Source of the DNA: Candidatus Macondimonas diazotrophica
GTDB taxonomy: Bacteria; Pseudomonadota; Gammaproteobacteria; UBA5335
Length of the DNA: 64,000 nt
Direction of reading: 5' to 3'
NCBI RefSeq assembly: GCF_004684205.1
Contig: NZ_SRIO01000010.1
Coordinates: 1 to 64,000, forward strand
The notes beneath the pieces were generated by a model. The model was not told the DNA's origin and ran no database searches. It worked only from the letters and a program-made list of their open reading frames with translations. Below are positions 38,574 through 51,598 of this stretch, one piece after another (positions within the stretch are counted from its first letter, which is position 1; every line of letters starts with the position of its first letter). A program made the translations under genes and the position numbers.

Positions 38574-39161
38574 ATGCGGAGATTGGGAATGCTATCGATG
38601 ATCTTGATGCTGCTCAGCCATCCGGCGGCGGCCGAACCTGGTGAGGGCGGAACCGCCGCGCCGCGCGTGCGTCTGGAAACCACGCAGGGCCCCATCGATG
38701 TCGTACTCTTTCCCGATCGCGCGCCCGAGACGGTGAAGAACTTCCTCGCCTATGTGGATGCCGGCGCGTACGACGGCACCGTGTTCCACCGCGTCATCCC
38801 CGGTTTCATGATCCAGGGCGGCGGTATGGACGAACAGATGAACCAGCGGCCGACACGCGCGCCCATCACGAACGAAGCCCGCGCCGACACCCCCAACCGC
38901 GCCGGCACGCTGGCCATGGCCCGCACCAGCGCGCCCCACTCGGCCACCGCACAGTTCTTTATCAACCTGGTCGACAACGGGTTTTTGAATCACACCGCAC
39001 CCACGCCGCAGGGCTTTGGCTATGCCGTCTTCGGCGAAGTCATCGCGGGCATGGACGTGGTGAACGAGATCGCGCAGGTGCCCACCGGCTCGCGCGGCAT
39101 GCATCAGGACGTGCCCAAGACGGCAGTCGTGATCACCTCGGCGCAGCGCATCACGCCCTGA
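38574..39161 (+). CDS. ppiA: Periplasmic cyclophilin-type peptidyl-prolyl isomerase
   Basis: This 195-residue PPIase has a cleavable signal peptide (MRRLGMLSMILMLLSHPAAA) followed by a cyclophilin fold: VRLETTQGPIDVVLFPDRAP, YDGTVFHRVIPGFMIQGGG with the catalytic Arg, AMARTSAPHSATAQFFINL, and a C-terminal FGEVIAGMDVV. It assists folding of secreted proteins. It is encoded four bases before lpxH, forming a two-gene operon. Confidence 0.92.
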   Translation: MRRLGMLSMILMLLSHPAAAEPGEGGTAAPRVRLETTQGPIDVVLFPDRAPETVKNFLAYVDAGAYDGTVFHRVIPGFMIQGGGMDEQMNQRPTRAPITNEARADTPNRAGTLAMARTSAPHSATAQFFINLVDNGFLNHTAPTPQGFGYAVFGEVIAGMDVVNEIAQVPTGSRGMHQDVPKTAVVITSAQRITP

Positions 39162-39164
39162 GCC

Positions 39165-39902
39165 GTGCCCGCCACGCTGCTGTTCTCGGACGTTCATCTC
39201 AGCCCCGCCCGGCCAGCGATCCAGGACATCCTGATCGGCCTTTTGCACGGTGAAGCGCGCCGGGCGGCGGCGGTCTACATTCTCGGTGACCTGTTCGAGT
39301 ACTGGGTGGGGGACGACATGGTACCCCCCGAATTCGCGCCGGTGCTTGATGCCATCCGGGCACTATCGGGAAGTGGTGTCCCCGTCTTCTTCCAGCGTGG
39401 CAACCGGGATTTCCTCATCGGCGCGGCACTGGCCCGTCGCTGCGGCCTGCAGCTGCTCCCTGATCCGACCGTCGTCGAGCTGCATGGTCGGCGGGTGGTG
39501 CTAACCCACGGGGACCTGTTGTGTACCGCCGATGTCGGCTACCAACGGTTCCGGCGGGTGGTCCACAATCGCCCGCTGCAGCGCCTGTTCCTCGCCCTGC
39601 CCCGCGCGGCGCGCCGTCGCATCGCTGCCAGTCTGCGGGCGCGCACCCAACAGGCGGTCCGCGGGAAACCGGCGGCCGTCATGGATGTCGATCCGGCTGC
39701 AGCCCGTGCTCTGCTGGAGCAGCACGGCGCCCAGTGGATCATCCACGGCCATACCCATCGGCCCGCCATCCACGACTTGGACGATACGAATACGGGGCGT
39801 CTGCGCATCGATCTCGGCGACTGGTACCGCGACGGGCGCGGCCTGTGGGTCGATGCCGAGGGTGCCCGCCCGGTGCGCTTTCCCGCCGTCACGCGGAACT
39901 GA
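39165..39902 (+). CDS. lpxH: UDP-2,3-diacylglucosamine diphosphatase LpxH
   Basis: This 245-residue calcineurin-like metallophosphoesterase makes lipid X in lipid A synthesis at the inner-membrane surface. All metal-binding motifs are present: SDVHLS, GDLFEYWVGDD, QRGNRDF, LTHGD and HGHTHRPAIH. The length matches E. coli LpxH. The start is GTG 39165, three bases after the ppiA stop. It shows that the organism makes lipopolysaccharide. Confidence 0.93.
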   Translation: MPATLLFSDVHLSPARPAIQDILIGLLHGEARRAAAVYILGDLFEYWVGDDMVPPEFAPVLDAIRALSGSGVPVFFQRGNRDFLIGAALARRCGLQLLPDPTVVELHGRRVVLTHGDLLCTADVGYQRFRRVVHNRPLQRLFLALPRAARRRIAASLRARTQQAVRGKPAAVMDVDPAAARALLEQHGAQWIIHGHTHRPAIHDLDDTNTGRLRIDLGDWYRDGRGLWVDAEGARPVRFPAVTRN

Positions 39903-40138
39903 TTGCACACCGCGTCCTCACGGCGCCACACAATCATCCGCGTCAAGAAAAGCCGACGGGCCAAGGCCGGCCCCGGCCGCAGCTCAGCGCAACACGTGTT
40001 TGACAGATGCCATGCGATGAACTTCACTCGGTCGGATAGTCGCGTCCGCCGAAGGGGATCGCCTCCACGGCGATCGGAAGACGCGGCACTACGGGTTCCA
40101 TGGAACGAGAAACCCGCTCAACGTCAAGGAGACATTGC

Positions 40139-43749
<3,611 letters not shown>

Positions 43750-43802
43750 GGGTCGCTTCACCCGCACGATAATGGCTAGCGATCCGATCAGGAGAGTTCA
43801 AT

Positions 43803-44402
43803 ATGGATGAAAGCGTCCAGGCCGCACTGCGCAAATGGCCCGATGTCCCGGCCGCCTACGGCTGGCTGGCACTGGACCGGCGCGGCAGCTGGCTGCTCGA
43901 AGGCCGCCCATTGCGGCATGCGCGCACCATTACCTTCATCAACCGCAACTACCTCGCCGACGCAGACGGTGCATGGCTGTTCCAGAACGGGCCTCAGAAA
44001 GTCTATGTCGCCCTCGCCTACACGCCGTGGGTCCTCCATCGCCATCCGGATCGCGCGCCCGGCACCGAGGGCGCTTTGGTCACCCACGTCGGCGCAGCAG
44101 TGGAACGGGTGGACAGCGCGTGGGTGGATGAGGAAGGCAACCTTCTGCTGGAAACGCCAAACGGCATCGGTCTGCTCGATGACCGTGACCTGGTGGCCTA
44201 CGGTGCAGCATTTTGCGACCCGCAAGGCCAACCCTTGGCCGACACCGCACTCGAATCGGCGCTGGCCGCGCTCATGGAGGGTGAGCGCCCCGCGTTGGGC
44301 CTGCGTGACGGCGAGCGCATTCTGCCGGTTCAGCCGATCCGCTGCGCCGAGGTGCCGATGCGGTTCGGGTTCATCCAAGACCCCGCCCCCGAGGCGCCAT
44401 GA
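43803..44402 (+). CDS. DUF2946-like conserved protein
   Basis: This 199-residue soluble protein has a family pattern recalled as DUF2946: WPDVPAAYGWLALDRRGSWLLEGRPL at the N-terminus, then ITFINRNYLADADGAWLFQNGPQKVYVAL and a GNLLLETPNGIGLLDD segment. The function is unknown. It overlaps the MOSC gene by ATGA, so the two are translationally coupled and may work together. A GGAGAG ribosome-binding site precedes the ATG. The family label rests on memory and is less certain than the reality of the gene. Confidence 0.7.
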   Translation: MDESVQAALRKWPDVPAAYGWLALDRRGSWLLEGRPLRHARTITFINRNYLADADGAWLFQNGPQKVYVALAYTPWVLHRHPDRAPGTEGALVTHVGAAVERVDSAWVDEEGNLLLETPNGIGLLDDRDLVAYGAAFCDPQGQPLADTALESALAALMEGERPALGLRDGERILPVQPIRCAEVPMRFGFIQDPAPEAP

Positions 44403-45073
44403 ACGACACCCTGCGCTGGTCCGGACCATTCATCGGCCGCCGGACGCTGTTGCCCGAAGGCCACTTCAGCGGCATCGTCAAACGCGCCGTGACGGGCTCA
44501 CTCCAGCTCGATCAATCGGGCTTCGCCGAAGATGTGCAGGTAGACCAGCGGGTTCACGGCGGCGCGGAGCGGGCGGTGTGCGTCTTGACGGAAACCGCCT
44601 ATCGCCACTGGGCCGAGGTCTACCCGCGGCGGGCAGCGGACTTCGTGCCCGGTGCCTTCGGCGAGAATCTGTGCTGGGCCGGTATCGACGAGCGCGAGGC
44701 CTGCATCGGCGATCGCTGGCAGCTTGGCGATGCCGTGCTCGAAATCAGCCAGCCACGCAATCCGTGCTGGAAACTGAGTCAGCACATGGAACTGCCGGAT
44801 CTGTCCAAGCGCATCGTCAAAACGGGCTACGGCGCCGGCTGGCTATGCCGGGTTATCCAGCCGGGTTATATCCAGGCGGGAGATCCCCTGCGCCGCGTGC
44901 ACTGCCACCCGGCACGACTTTCCATTACCGATCTGTGGGGGCTCACCCTCCATGACTCGCCCGATCGCACCAACTTGGCAGCCGCCGCCGAGCTCGAGGT
45001 TCTGGCGCCGACATGGCGCGAGCGCCTGCGCGCCCGGGCACGGTTGCTGTTTCCGCCGATGCAGGAGCGTTAA
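44399..45073 (+). CDS. MOSC domain protein, YiiM-like
   Basis: This 224-residue protein has a MOSC beta-barrel at about 20-165: [36 protein letters not shown] and [14 protein letters not shown], in which the Cys is the putative molybdenum/sulfur-carrying residue. A helical C-terminal tail is typical of YiiM. YiiM-like proteins reduce N-hydroxylated compounds using molybdenum cofactor. The coupled upstream gene of unknown function may be an accessory factor. wrbA follows after 89 bases. Confidence 0.88.
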   Translation: MNDTLRWSGPFIGRRTLLPEGHFSGIVKRAVTGSLQLDQSGFAEDVQVDQRVHGGAERAVCVLTETAYRHWAEVYPRRAADFVPGAFGENLCWAGIDEREACIGDRWQLGDAVLEISQPRNPCWKLSQHMELPDLSKRIVKTGYGAGWLCRVIQPGYIQAGDPLRRVHCHPARLSITDLWGLTLHDSPDRTNLAAAAELEVLAPTWRERLRARARLLFPPMQER

Positions 45074-45162
45074 CGGGACTGCATCGCCTCGCGGATCGGC
45101 CGCTTTCATCACGAGAACGCCGGCTTCGGCGGCGATCCATGTTTCTTGAGGAGGACACATCC

Positions 45163-45771
45163 ATGGCCAAGATCCTGGTCCTTTACTATTCAATGTACGG
45201 TCACGTCGAGACCCTGGCCCACCATGTCGCCGAAGGCGCCCGCGCCGTGGCTGGCGCCGAGGTCACGCTCAAGCGAGTGCCGGAAACCATCCCCGAGGAG
45301 CAAGCGCGCCAGTTCGGCGCCAAGCTCGATCAGGCTGCACCCATCGCCACGCCGGCCGAGCTGGCCGACTACGACGCCATCCTCTTCGGCTCCCCGACCC
45401 GCTTCGGCAACATGACGGGGCAGATGCGCACCTTTCTCGACCAGACCGGCGGCTTGTGGGCCAAGGCCGCGTTGAACGGCAAGCTGGCCAGCGTCTTCAC
45501 CAGCACGGGTGTGGGTGGCGGGCAGGAGACCACCGTCGTTTCCTTCTGGCACACACTGGCGCATCACGGCATGGTCATCGTGCCCTTGGGCTACGGCGAC
45601 ATTGCTGGCCAGATCCTGTCAGACCTCAGCGAGGTGACCGCCGGCTCGCCCTATGGTGCGGCAACGCTGGCCGGCGGCGACGGCAGCCGTCAGGTCTCCG
45701 AGAAAGAAGCCACCGCGGCCCGCTACCAGGGCCGGCGAGTCGCAGAATTGGCCGTTCGGCTGAATGGCTAA
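45163..45771 (+). CDS. wrbA: NAD(P)H:quinone oxidoreductase WrbA
   Basis: This 202-residue flavodoxin-like FMN enzyme reduces quinones by two electrons, avoiding semiquinone radicals. The N-terminal FMN loop is [16 protein letters not shown], then [21 protein letters not shown] and the C-terminal [17 protein letters not shown], all typical of WrbA, as is the length. GAGGAGG precedes ATG 45163. A terminator follows at 45784. Confidence 0.94.
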   Translation: MAKILVLYYSMYGHVETLAHHVAEGARAVAGAEVTLKRVPETIPEEQARQFGAKLDQAAPIATPAELADYDAILFGSPTRFGNMTGQMRTFLDQTGGLWAKAALNGKLASVFTSTGVGGGQETTVVSFWHTLAHHGMVIVPLGYGDIAGQILSDLSEVTAGSPYGAATLAGGDGSRQVSEKEATAARYQGRRVAELAVRLNG

Positions 45772-45783
45772 TCGTCCTTTGGG

Positions 45784-45811
45784 GGATAGCGGTGTCGCCG
45801 CTATCCTCTTT
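45784..45811 (+). terminator. Intrinsic terminator after wrbA
   Basis: GGATAGCGG pairs with CCGCTATCC across a five-base loop (45784-45806), followed by TCTTT. Confidence 0.75.
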
Positions 45812-45866
45812 CACCTGTTGTCCGTAACCTTTGCCGGCCGAGGGCGCCGGCCCCACGGTTAGGCGC

Positions 45867-46640
45867 TCAGATCCGCCAGATCAGCGCGGCCATCCGACCG
45901 GTTGTGCCGTCGCGGCGGTAGGAAAAAAACCGGTCGGGATCGCTGGCGGTGCACCACTGACCGCCCCAGACACCGTTCACCCCCAACCGGTTGAGCCGCT
46001 GACGCGCGAGCAGCGTCAGATCGGCTCGCCACCGATCCCCCGGCCCCGGTCGGAATGCTGCCGCAGCGGCCACATCGATGCGAAGAAAGGCTTCGCGCAC
46101 CTCCGGCCCCACCTCAAACGCTGTCGCACCAATGGCAGGCCCTATCCAGGCCAAGAGCCGGTCCGGCGCCACATCGAGCGCCGCGACCGTGGCTTCCAGC
46201 ACGCCGGCCGCCAATCCGCGCCAACCGGCATGCGTAGCGGCCACATGCGTGCCCGCAAGATCGCAGAACAGGACCGGCAGACAATCCGCCGTTCCGACGG
46301 TGCACACCACGCCGATCTCGTCCGTCCAGGCGCCATCCGCCTCGAGAGGTTCGGTCGTCACCATCCCCGAGACCCGCATGACATGCGTGCCATGGACTTG
46401 TCGCAGCCAATGGGGCACCGCGGGCAGAGCCAGTGCCTCGGCCAGGAGTCGACGGTTCGCAATCACGGCCGCCGGATCGTCGCCGACATGATCGCCAAGG
46501 TTAAAGCTGGCGTAAGGTCCGGTGCTCACGCCGCCGAGGCGGGTGGTAACCACCGCCTGCACCGAGCGCGGTGCCGGCCAGTCGGGCACGATCAGCGGCA
46601 CCGCTCCACGCTCGACCAGGCCAGGAACGACCCCGCTCAT
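45867..46640 (-). CDS. pgeF: Peptidoglycan editing factor PgeF (YfiH, laccase-domain)
   Basis: This 257-residue protein removes L-Ser wrongly incorporated in muropeptides by MurC. The metal-binding and catalytic motifs are QVHGTHV, VGTADCLPVLFCD and ATHAGWRGLAAGV, and the C-terminus has WCTASDPDRFFSYRRDGTTGR. ATG 46640 overlaps the rluD stop by ATGA. The order bamD/rluD-pgeF, with bamD divergent, is conserved in gammaproteobacteria and supports the assignment. Confidence 0.93.
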   Translation of the reverse strand: MSGVVPGLVERGAVPLIVPDWPAPRSVQAVVTTRLGGVSTGPYASFNLGDHVGDDPAAVIANRRLLAEALALPAVPHWLRQVHGTHVMRVSGMVTTEPLEADGAWTDEIGVVCTVGTADCLPVLFCDLAGTHVAATHAGWRGLAAGVLEATVAALDVAPDRLLAWIGPAIGATAFEVGPEVREAFLRIDVAAAAAFRPGPGDRWRADLTLLARQRLNRLGVNGVWGGQWCTASDPDRFFSYRRDGTTGRMAALIWRI

Positions 46641-47629
46641 GAGACCGGTCCGCGACGCAGCGTCTCGATCAAGGCTTGCATGTCCGCCGGCGGCGGCACC
46701 TCCCAATGCATCTCACGACCCTCGCTCGGGTGCACAAGACCCAGACGGGCTGCATGCAACGCCTGACGCCTGAATCTCCGCAGCGTCTCGGCCAGTTCGG
46801 GATCGATGCCGGCGGGCAACCGCAAGCGGCCTGCGTAGAGCGGATCACCCAGCACCGGATAACCCAGATGGGCCATGTGAACACGGATCTGGTGCGTCCG
46901 GCCGGTTTCCAGACGCAGCGCAAGGCGGGTGTGATGGGCGTAGCGTTCGGCGATACGGTAATGCGTGACCGAGGCGCGTCCGCCTTCCCGTACGGTGATC
47001 CGCAGTCGATCACGCGGGTGTCGACCCAGCGGCGCATCGACTGCGCCGCCCGCCACGGGCGTCCCGATCACCACCGCATCGTATTCGCGGCGGATCTCTC
47101 GCGCCTGCAGCGCGCTGACGAGCCGCGTATGACTGCTCAGTGTCTTGGCCACCACCATCAGCCCGGAGGTATCCTTGTCGAGTCGATGCACCAACCCGGC
47201 TCTCGGCAGATGCGCCAATGCCGGAAGATGATGAAGCAGCGCATTCTGCAGCGTCCCCGATGGGTTGCCCGCCCCTGGATGGACCACAAGTCCAGGCGGT
47301 TTGTCGAGGATCAGCAACGCCTCATCCTCATGCACGACGGTCAGTGCCAAAGGCTCCGGGCGCAACGGCACCACCGGCGCCGGATCCGGCATGCACAGCG
47401 CGATAAGCTGTCCTTCACGCAGTCGGTCGCTGGGTCGTGCCGGCGCACCATCGACCCGAACATGTCCGTCCCGGATCCAACGGGTCAGCCGACTGCGCGA
47501 ATGCGCCGAGAACTGCTGCGCCAAGATCTGGTCGAGACGCTGACCGGCCCACGCGGGGGTGACGATCACGACCTGCTCGGAGGCGGCCCGCTCGGCAGAT
47601 GATTCGGAGGGACAGGGGATGTGAGCCAA
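46637..47629 (-). CDS. rluD: 23S rRNA pseudouridine 1911/1915/1917 synthase RluD
   Basis: This 330-residue protein has an N-terminal S4 RNA-binding domain (about 28-90, RLDQILAQQF) and a pseudouridine synthase domain with ILDKPPGLVVHPG, the catalytic Asp in AGLVHRLDKDTSGLMVV, and LETGRTHQIRVHMAHLGYPVLGD. It modifies helix 69 of the 50S subunit. It is divergent from bamD with 66 bases between the starts and coupled to pgeF downstream. Confidence 0.95.
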   Translation of the reverse strand: MAHIPCPSESSAERAASEQVVIVTPAWAGQRLDQILAQQFSAHSRSRLTRWIRDGHVRVDGAPARPSDRLREGQLIALCMPDPAPVVPLRPEPLALTVVHEDEALLILDKPPGLVVHPGAGNPSGTLQNALLHHLPALAHLPRAGLVHRLDKDTSGLMVVAKTLSSHTRLVSALQAREIRREYDAVVIGTPVAGGAVDAPLGRHPRDRLRITVREGGRASVTHYRIAERYAHHTRLALRLETGRTHQIRVHMAHLGYPVLGDPLYAGRLRLPAGIDPELAETLRRFRRQALHAARLGLVHPSEGREMHWEVPPPADMQALIETLRRGPVS

Positions 47630-47695
47630 GGGCTTTGATATACTCCGTTAAATTCTTTGACCCGGCTTGGCCGGCTACGAGCGTTAGTCTAAACC

Positions 47696-48499
47696 ATGCA
47701 TTCCTTTGCCCGCCTCGTTTTCCTGTCGCTGCTTGGCCTGAGTCTGTCGGCCTGTTCGCTTCTATCGTATCTGCCGAAAGGATCAGACGATCCTGAGAAT
47801 GGCGATGAAGTGCCGGAGGTCAACACCAGCCGGCCTGCTGCAGAGATCTATCAGGAAGCCCATCAGGCGCTTGAGAATGGAAGCCTCGACGGCGCCATCA
47901 AGCGTTTCAACGCCCTCGAATCGCGCTATCCGTTCGGAACCTATGCCCAGCAGGCACAGATCGAGCTCATCTACGCTTACTTCCGTCAGCGCGAATGGGA
48001 ACAGGGCATCGCCACGGCACAGCGGTTCCTGCGTGAGTATCCCAGCCACCCGGCGGCCGACTATGCGCTGTACATGCAGGGGCGGATCAATTTCGAACGC
48101 ACTCTGGGGCTGCTCGAAAGCAATCTGCGCTGGAAATGGTTCAATATCGACGGCGCAGAACGCGACACGCAATACGCTCGTGGTGCCTTCGTGGCGTTCG
48201 ACAACCTCCTGCGTCGCCATCCAGACAGCCCCTACGCCGCCGATGCCCGTCAGCGCATGCTGTTCCTGAAAGACCGGGTCGCGCGACATGATCTTGCGGT
48301 CGCCCGTTACTACCTCAAGCGCGGCACCTACGTCGCCGCAGCCAATCGTGCGCAGGATATACTGGCGGAATTCTCGGGAACCGAGGCCGTCCTGCCAGCC
48401 CTTGACATCCTGATCGCTTCCTACAAGGCCCTGGGCCTGTCGGACATGGAGCAGCAGGTTCGGTCGCTGCGGGAACAGGCTAGCGGCCAAACCGGCTGA
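47696..48499 (+). CDS. bamD: Outer membrane assembly factor BamD
   Basis: This 267-residue lipoprotein of the BAM complex has a signal peptide ending in the lipobox LSAC (Cys20). TPR-type helical repeats follow: YQEAHQALENGSLDGAIKRFNAL, RYPFGTYAQQAQIELIYAYF and HPAADYALYM. The conserved NLRWKWFNIDGAERD resembles the BamD core region. It confirms a Gram-negative outer membrane. The downstream nitroreductase gene starts 31 bases on and may share the transcript. Confidence 0.95.
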   Translation: MHSFARLVFLSLLGLSLSACSLLSYLPKGSDDPENGDEVPEVNTSRPAAEIYQEAHQALENGSLDGAIKRFNALESRYPFGTYAQQAQIELIYAYFRQREWEQGIATAQRFLREYPSHPAADYALYMQGRINFERTLGLLESNLRWKWFNIDGAERDTQYARGAFVAFDNLLRRHPDSPYAADARQRMLFLKDRVARHDLAVARYYLKRGTYVAAANRAQDILAEFSGTEAVLPALDILIASYKALGLSDMEQQVRSLREQASGQTG

Positions 48500-48530
48500 T
48501 CTGCGGGCCACCGCGAGGGAGAACCAGCCG

Positions 48531-49064
48531 ATGTGGGATTTTTTCGAGACCATCCGGCACCGCCATTCGGTTCGGCACTACCGTCGTGACCAACCGGTTT
48601 CCCGAGAGCAGTTGCATGCCATCCTGGAGATGGCCTGTGCCGCACCTTCGGCCGGGGATCTGCAATCCTATCGGATCGCCGTTGCAACGACCGCCGAGCA
48701 GCGCCAAGCGCTCCAAGCCGCAAGTGGCGATCAGAGTTTCCTGACCGAAGCGCCGCTCTGTCTGGTGTTCTGCACCGACCCGGAACGCGCCGCCATGCGC
48801 TATGGCGAGCGTGGCAGAACGCTTTACGCAATACAGGACGCTACCATTGCAGCCAGTTACGCGCAGCTTGCCGCTGTTGCGGCAGGATTGGCCAGCGCCT
48901 GGATCGGCAATTTTGATGAAGATGCCGTGCGATCCGCCTTGGAGCTTCCAGACCGATTGCAGCCCATCGCGCTGATCGTCGTGGGGACGGCTGCCGAGAT
49001 CCCCGAAGCAACCCCACGCCGACCGCTCAAGGACATCCTGATCCAACCTCATAGCGAACCTTGA
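48531..49064 (+). CDS. Nitroreductase family protein
   Basis: This 177-residue FMN-dependent oxidoreductase has RHSVRHYRRDQPVSREQL at the N-terminus (FMN phosphate contacts), MACAAPSAGDLQSYRI, and DATIAASYAQLAAVAAGLASAWIG, the conserved helix at the dimer/flavin site. The C-terminal VVGTAAEIPEATPRRPLKDI is typical. Substrates can be nitroaromatics, quinones or flavins. It overlaps no other gene but sits close after bamD. Confidence 0.88.
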   Translation: MWDFFETIRHRHSVRHYRRDQPVSREQLHAILEMACAAPSAGDLQSYRIAVATTAEQRQALQAASGDQSFLTEAPLCLVFCTDPERAAMRYGERGRTLYAIQDATIAASYAQLAAVAAGLASAWIGNFDEDAVRSALELPDRLQPIALIVVGTAAEIPEATPRRPLKDILIQPHSEP

Positions 49065-49122
49065 ACACCGGCATTTCCGCGACCCCGATCAACGATGTGA
49101 TTCACACGGAGGCGAATCCACC

Positions 49123-49875
49123 ATGTCATCGCGACGCGCACTGCCCCTGGCGATAGCGGCCTACCTGTTTTCGTTGTCGAGCCTGGGCGCCCTGATCGTG
49201 TTCCTGCATGACCTATGGCTGCCCTGGACCGCTGGAACCGGCGAACTGCGTGGCGGTTGGGGACAAACCGTCGCCATCAATACCGGCCTGATCGCGCTGT
49301 TCGGTTTGCAGCACAGCATCATGGTCCGCCCGGGTTTCAAGCGGCGCTGGACGCGAATCGTACCGGAACACCTCGAGCGCAGCGCCTATGTCGTCGCGTC
49401 CGGAGTAGCGATTTTCGTGCTCATGGGATTCTGGCAGCCGATGCCCGGGGTAATCTGGCACGTCACCTGGCAACCCTTCGTCACGCTGTGTCTGATCTTG
49501 CTCGCCTTGGGCGGCATCATCGCCGTGTGGTCGACGTTTCTGACCGACCACTTCGAATTGTTTGGCCTGCGCCAAGCCTATATTCACGATCAGGGACTGC
49601 CCTATACACCCGTTCCATTCAAGATGGGCCTGCTATATCGCTACGTGCGCCACCCCATGATGCTGGGTATGCTGCTGCTGTTCTGGGTCACCCCCTATAT
49701 GACCATTGGCCATCTTTTCCTGGCGGGCGGCTTGACGCTCTACATCCTGATCGGCCTGTATTACGAAGAGCGCGATCTGGTCCGCAACCTAGGCTCGGAC
49801 TACGCCCGCTACCGGGACAGCACGCCGCTACTGTTTCCGCGACTCAAGCGTTCACGGCCGATCCCGCAGCATTGA
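49123..49875 (+). CDS. mddA: Methanethiol S-methyltransferase-like membrane protein (MddA type)
   Basis: This 250-residue protein has about five transmembrane helices: ALPLAIAAYLFSLSSLGALIVF, VAINTGLIALFGLQHSIMV, a segment near 90-110, a segment near 125-145, and a C-terminal pair. The SAM-binding signature of the isoprenylcysteine-methyltransferase-like fold is YRYVRHPMMLGMLLLFWVTP, then LYYEERDLVRNLGSDYARYR. This end-to-end pattern is that of MddA, which methylates methanethiol to dimethyl sulfide at the inner membrane. NnrU-like proteins are the main alternative. Start ATG 49123 follows GGAGG. Sulfur-methyl genes mtnBCD lie 2 kb away. Confidence 0.7.
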   Translation: MSSRRALPLAIAAYLFSLSSLGALIVFLHDLWLPWTAGTGELRGGWGQTVAINTGLIALFGLQHSIMVRPGFKRRWTRIVPEHLERSAYVVASGVAIFVLMGFWQPMPGVIWHVTWQPFVTLCLILLALGGIIAVWSTFLTDHFELFGLRQAYIHDQGLPYTPVPFKMGLLYRYVRHPMMLGMLLLFWVTPYMTIGHLFLAGGLTLYILIGLYYEERDLVRNLGSDYARYRDSTPLLFPRLKRSRPIPQH

Positions 49876-49939
49876 TGCGCCGATCGGGTAGAGGGATTTT
49901 CGAAATCAGCTGAAAAGGGTATCCTAGCGACCCTCACAG

Positions 49940-50015
49940 GCCGGTGTAGCTCAGTCGGTAGAGCAGCTGATTCGTAACCAGCAGGTCGGAGGTTCGATTC
50001 CTCTCGCCGGCACCA
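49940..50015 (+). tRNA. tRNA-Thr(CGT)
   Basis: The acceptor GCCGGTG pairs with CGCCGGC, discriminator A, and CCA is encoded. The anticodon loop is TTCGTAA, anticodon CGT; the lowest anticodon-stem pair is an A-C mismatch. A possible promoter (TTTTCG 49897, TATCCT 49920) lies upstream. Confidence 0.93.
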
Positions 50016-50223
50016 TCTTCGCAATTCCGATCGGGCCGCTTCGCCCGCTCGGATGACCGTCAGGCAGGCCCCGTGTGGGCACCTGCCGAATTTCCTCAAG
50101 TCCTTGTTGACCATGGATGATCATCCGTGACGTGTGCACCGCCACCCCGTGTTCACGGTTGGCACCCACCCGCACAAGGACCCCGGTGCGATCGACCCGC
50201 CATTCCGACCCATCACACTGTTT

Positions 50224-51104
50224 ATGGCCGGCGATATCATGACCGGATGGGCATCGACCAGATCCTCCACTCTCCCAGCCCGCCAGAGACCTTCGAACCC
50301 TGCCTCCGATCGGCGCCGATTATGGCGCGCTGGCGGCGGCGCGGGGGCCGATCAGGCGTGCCACCCACTTTATTATCGACCTCTGGGGCGACGCGTTGGC
50401 GAGACTCGATCACCGCCGGCGCCGGGCGCAATGCCCACGAAGCCTGGCAGCCGGCGGTGCTGGATCGACCGGACCTAGGACGGATCACAGTGTTCGCCGT
50501 TGGCTGTCCCAGCAGCGGCATTCCGCCGGAATGGGCAGCGCGCGATGACACCCCGGGCATTGCGCGACTGGCCGATCTGTCGGTGCACACTTGATTGAGG
50601 ACATCAGCGAACATCTGGATCGGTGCCGGAAACCGGGTGATACGATCATCGTTTTGGTTCACTGGGTCGGAAATTGGGAGGATGCCATTCCATAAGGCCA
50701 TCGCGCATTCGCTCCTGGATTGATCGATCGGGCCGGGGTAGCGGTGGTCCACGACCATTCTTCGCATCATCCGCTGGGAATCGAAATCTATCGTGACCGC
50801 CCAACTTTTTTATGGCTGCGGCGACTTGCTCAACGACTATGAGGGAATCCGGGGCTTTGAGCGTTATCGTCCCGGCCTCGCCTTGTGCTATCTGGTCCGC
50901 CTGACCGATACGCGCCTGCAGCATCTGGAACGGGTACCACTGCACCGATCAGGGTTCCGTCTGCATGGCGCGAAGCGCGAGCGGGCCGAAGGGCTGCGGC
51001 AAAAGTTGACGCAGAACAGCCTTGGGCTCGGGGACCCTCTGGGCATCGATGGCCAAGGCCACTTACACTGGTACCCGACCCACGATACGAGTGAACTGCT
51101 GTGA
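50224..51104 (+). pseudogene. CapA-family (poly-gamma-glutamate synthesis-like) protein, frameshifted and internally deleted
   Basis: Similarity to CapA/PgsA-type metallophosphatase-fold proteins is spread over several frames. It starts with FMAGDIMTG from ATG 50224. After a frameshift near 50246 it reads GIDQILHSPSPPETFEP, then in further frames GPIRRATHFIIDLWGDALARL, AGAGRNAHEAWQPA, CRKPGDTIIVLVHWVGNW, HSSHHPLGIEIYRDRP and YGCGDLLNDYEGIRGFERYRPGL. Some 70-80 residues between WGDALARL and AGAGRN are missing, as judged by family layout. At least three frame changes and stop codons exclude a working protein. Decay is moderate, as codon similarity is still clear. It sits just after tRNA-Thr. 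Confidence 0.75.
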
Positions 51105-51117
51105 TACGGGAGGATTC

Positions 51118-51510
51118 ATGGAAACGCCGGATCTGAATACCGAGACTGTCTGCACTCTGATCACCAGACTCAAGGAATTCCATGCCAAGGAAGCCGTCGC
51201 GATTCCCGAACCGGAGGGTGATTGGAGCGATGACTGGGCACTGCAGGTGCTGGCCGACCACGAGGACGATCTCACCTATCGAGAAGTGAAAATCGTGATC
51301 GACGATCTCGAACCCGACCAACAGGCGACCCTCGTGGCGCTCATGTGGGTCGGCCGCGGTGACTATGGTGAGCGCGAGTGGACCGAAGCCCTGACCGAGG
51401 CGACACGAAGCGCCACAAGCCGCACGGCGGAATACCTTCTCAGCACGCCCATGGTCGCGGATTATCTCGCCGAGGGCCTCGCGACCTTCGGGCATCGCTG
51501 CGACGACTAA
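51118..51510 (+). CDS. DUF3775 domain protein
   Basis: This 130-residue acidic cytoplasmic protein fits DUF3775: an N-terminal helix (TETVCTLITRLKEFHAKE), DWALQVLADHEDDLTYREVKI, then ATLVALMWVGRGDYGEREW and a C-terminal TAEYLLSTPMVADYLAEGLATFG. The family's role is unknown. ATG 51118 has GGGAGGA four bases upstream, better than the earlier start at 51022, which lies in the CapA remnant. It starts 14 bases after that remnant, so it may once have been the second gene of its operon. Confidence 0.8.
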   Translation: METPDLNTETVCTLITRLKEFHAKEAVAIPEPEGDWSDDWALQVLADHEDDLTYREVKIVIDDLEPDQQATLVALMWVGRGDYGEREWTEALTEATRSATSRTAEYLLSTPMVADYLAEGLATFGHRCDD

Positions 51511-51598
51511 GCCACCAAACGAGCGGGCCAACGGATGCCGGCTGAAATCCCGGCGCCCGCCGAGACCGGGTCCCGTGTCTTGGCAAAACCCATGCCCA

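Noticed and set aside
49940-51104. Integration of a mobile element at tRNA-Thr
   Set aside because: No integrase and no direct repeat of the tRNA 3' end was seen; the CapA remnant is a chromosomal-type gene.
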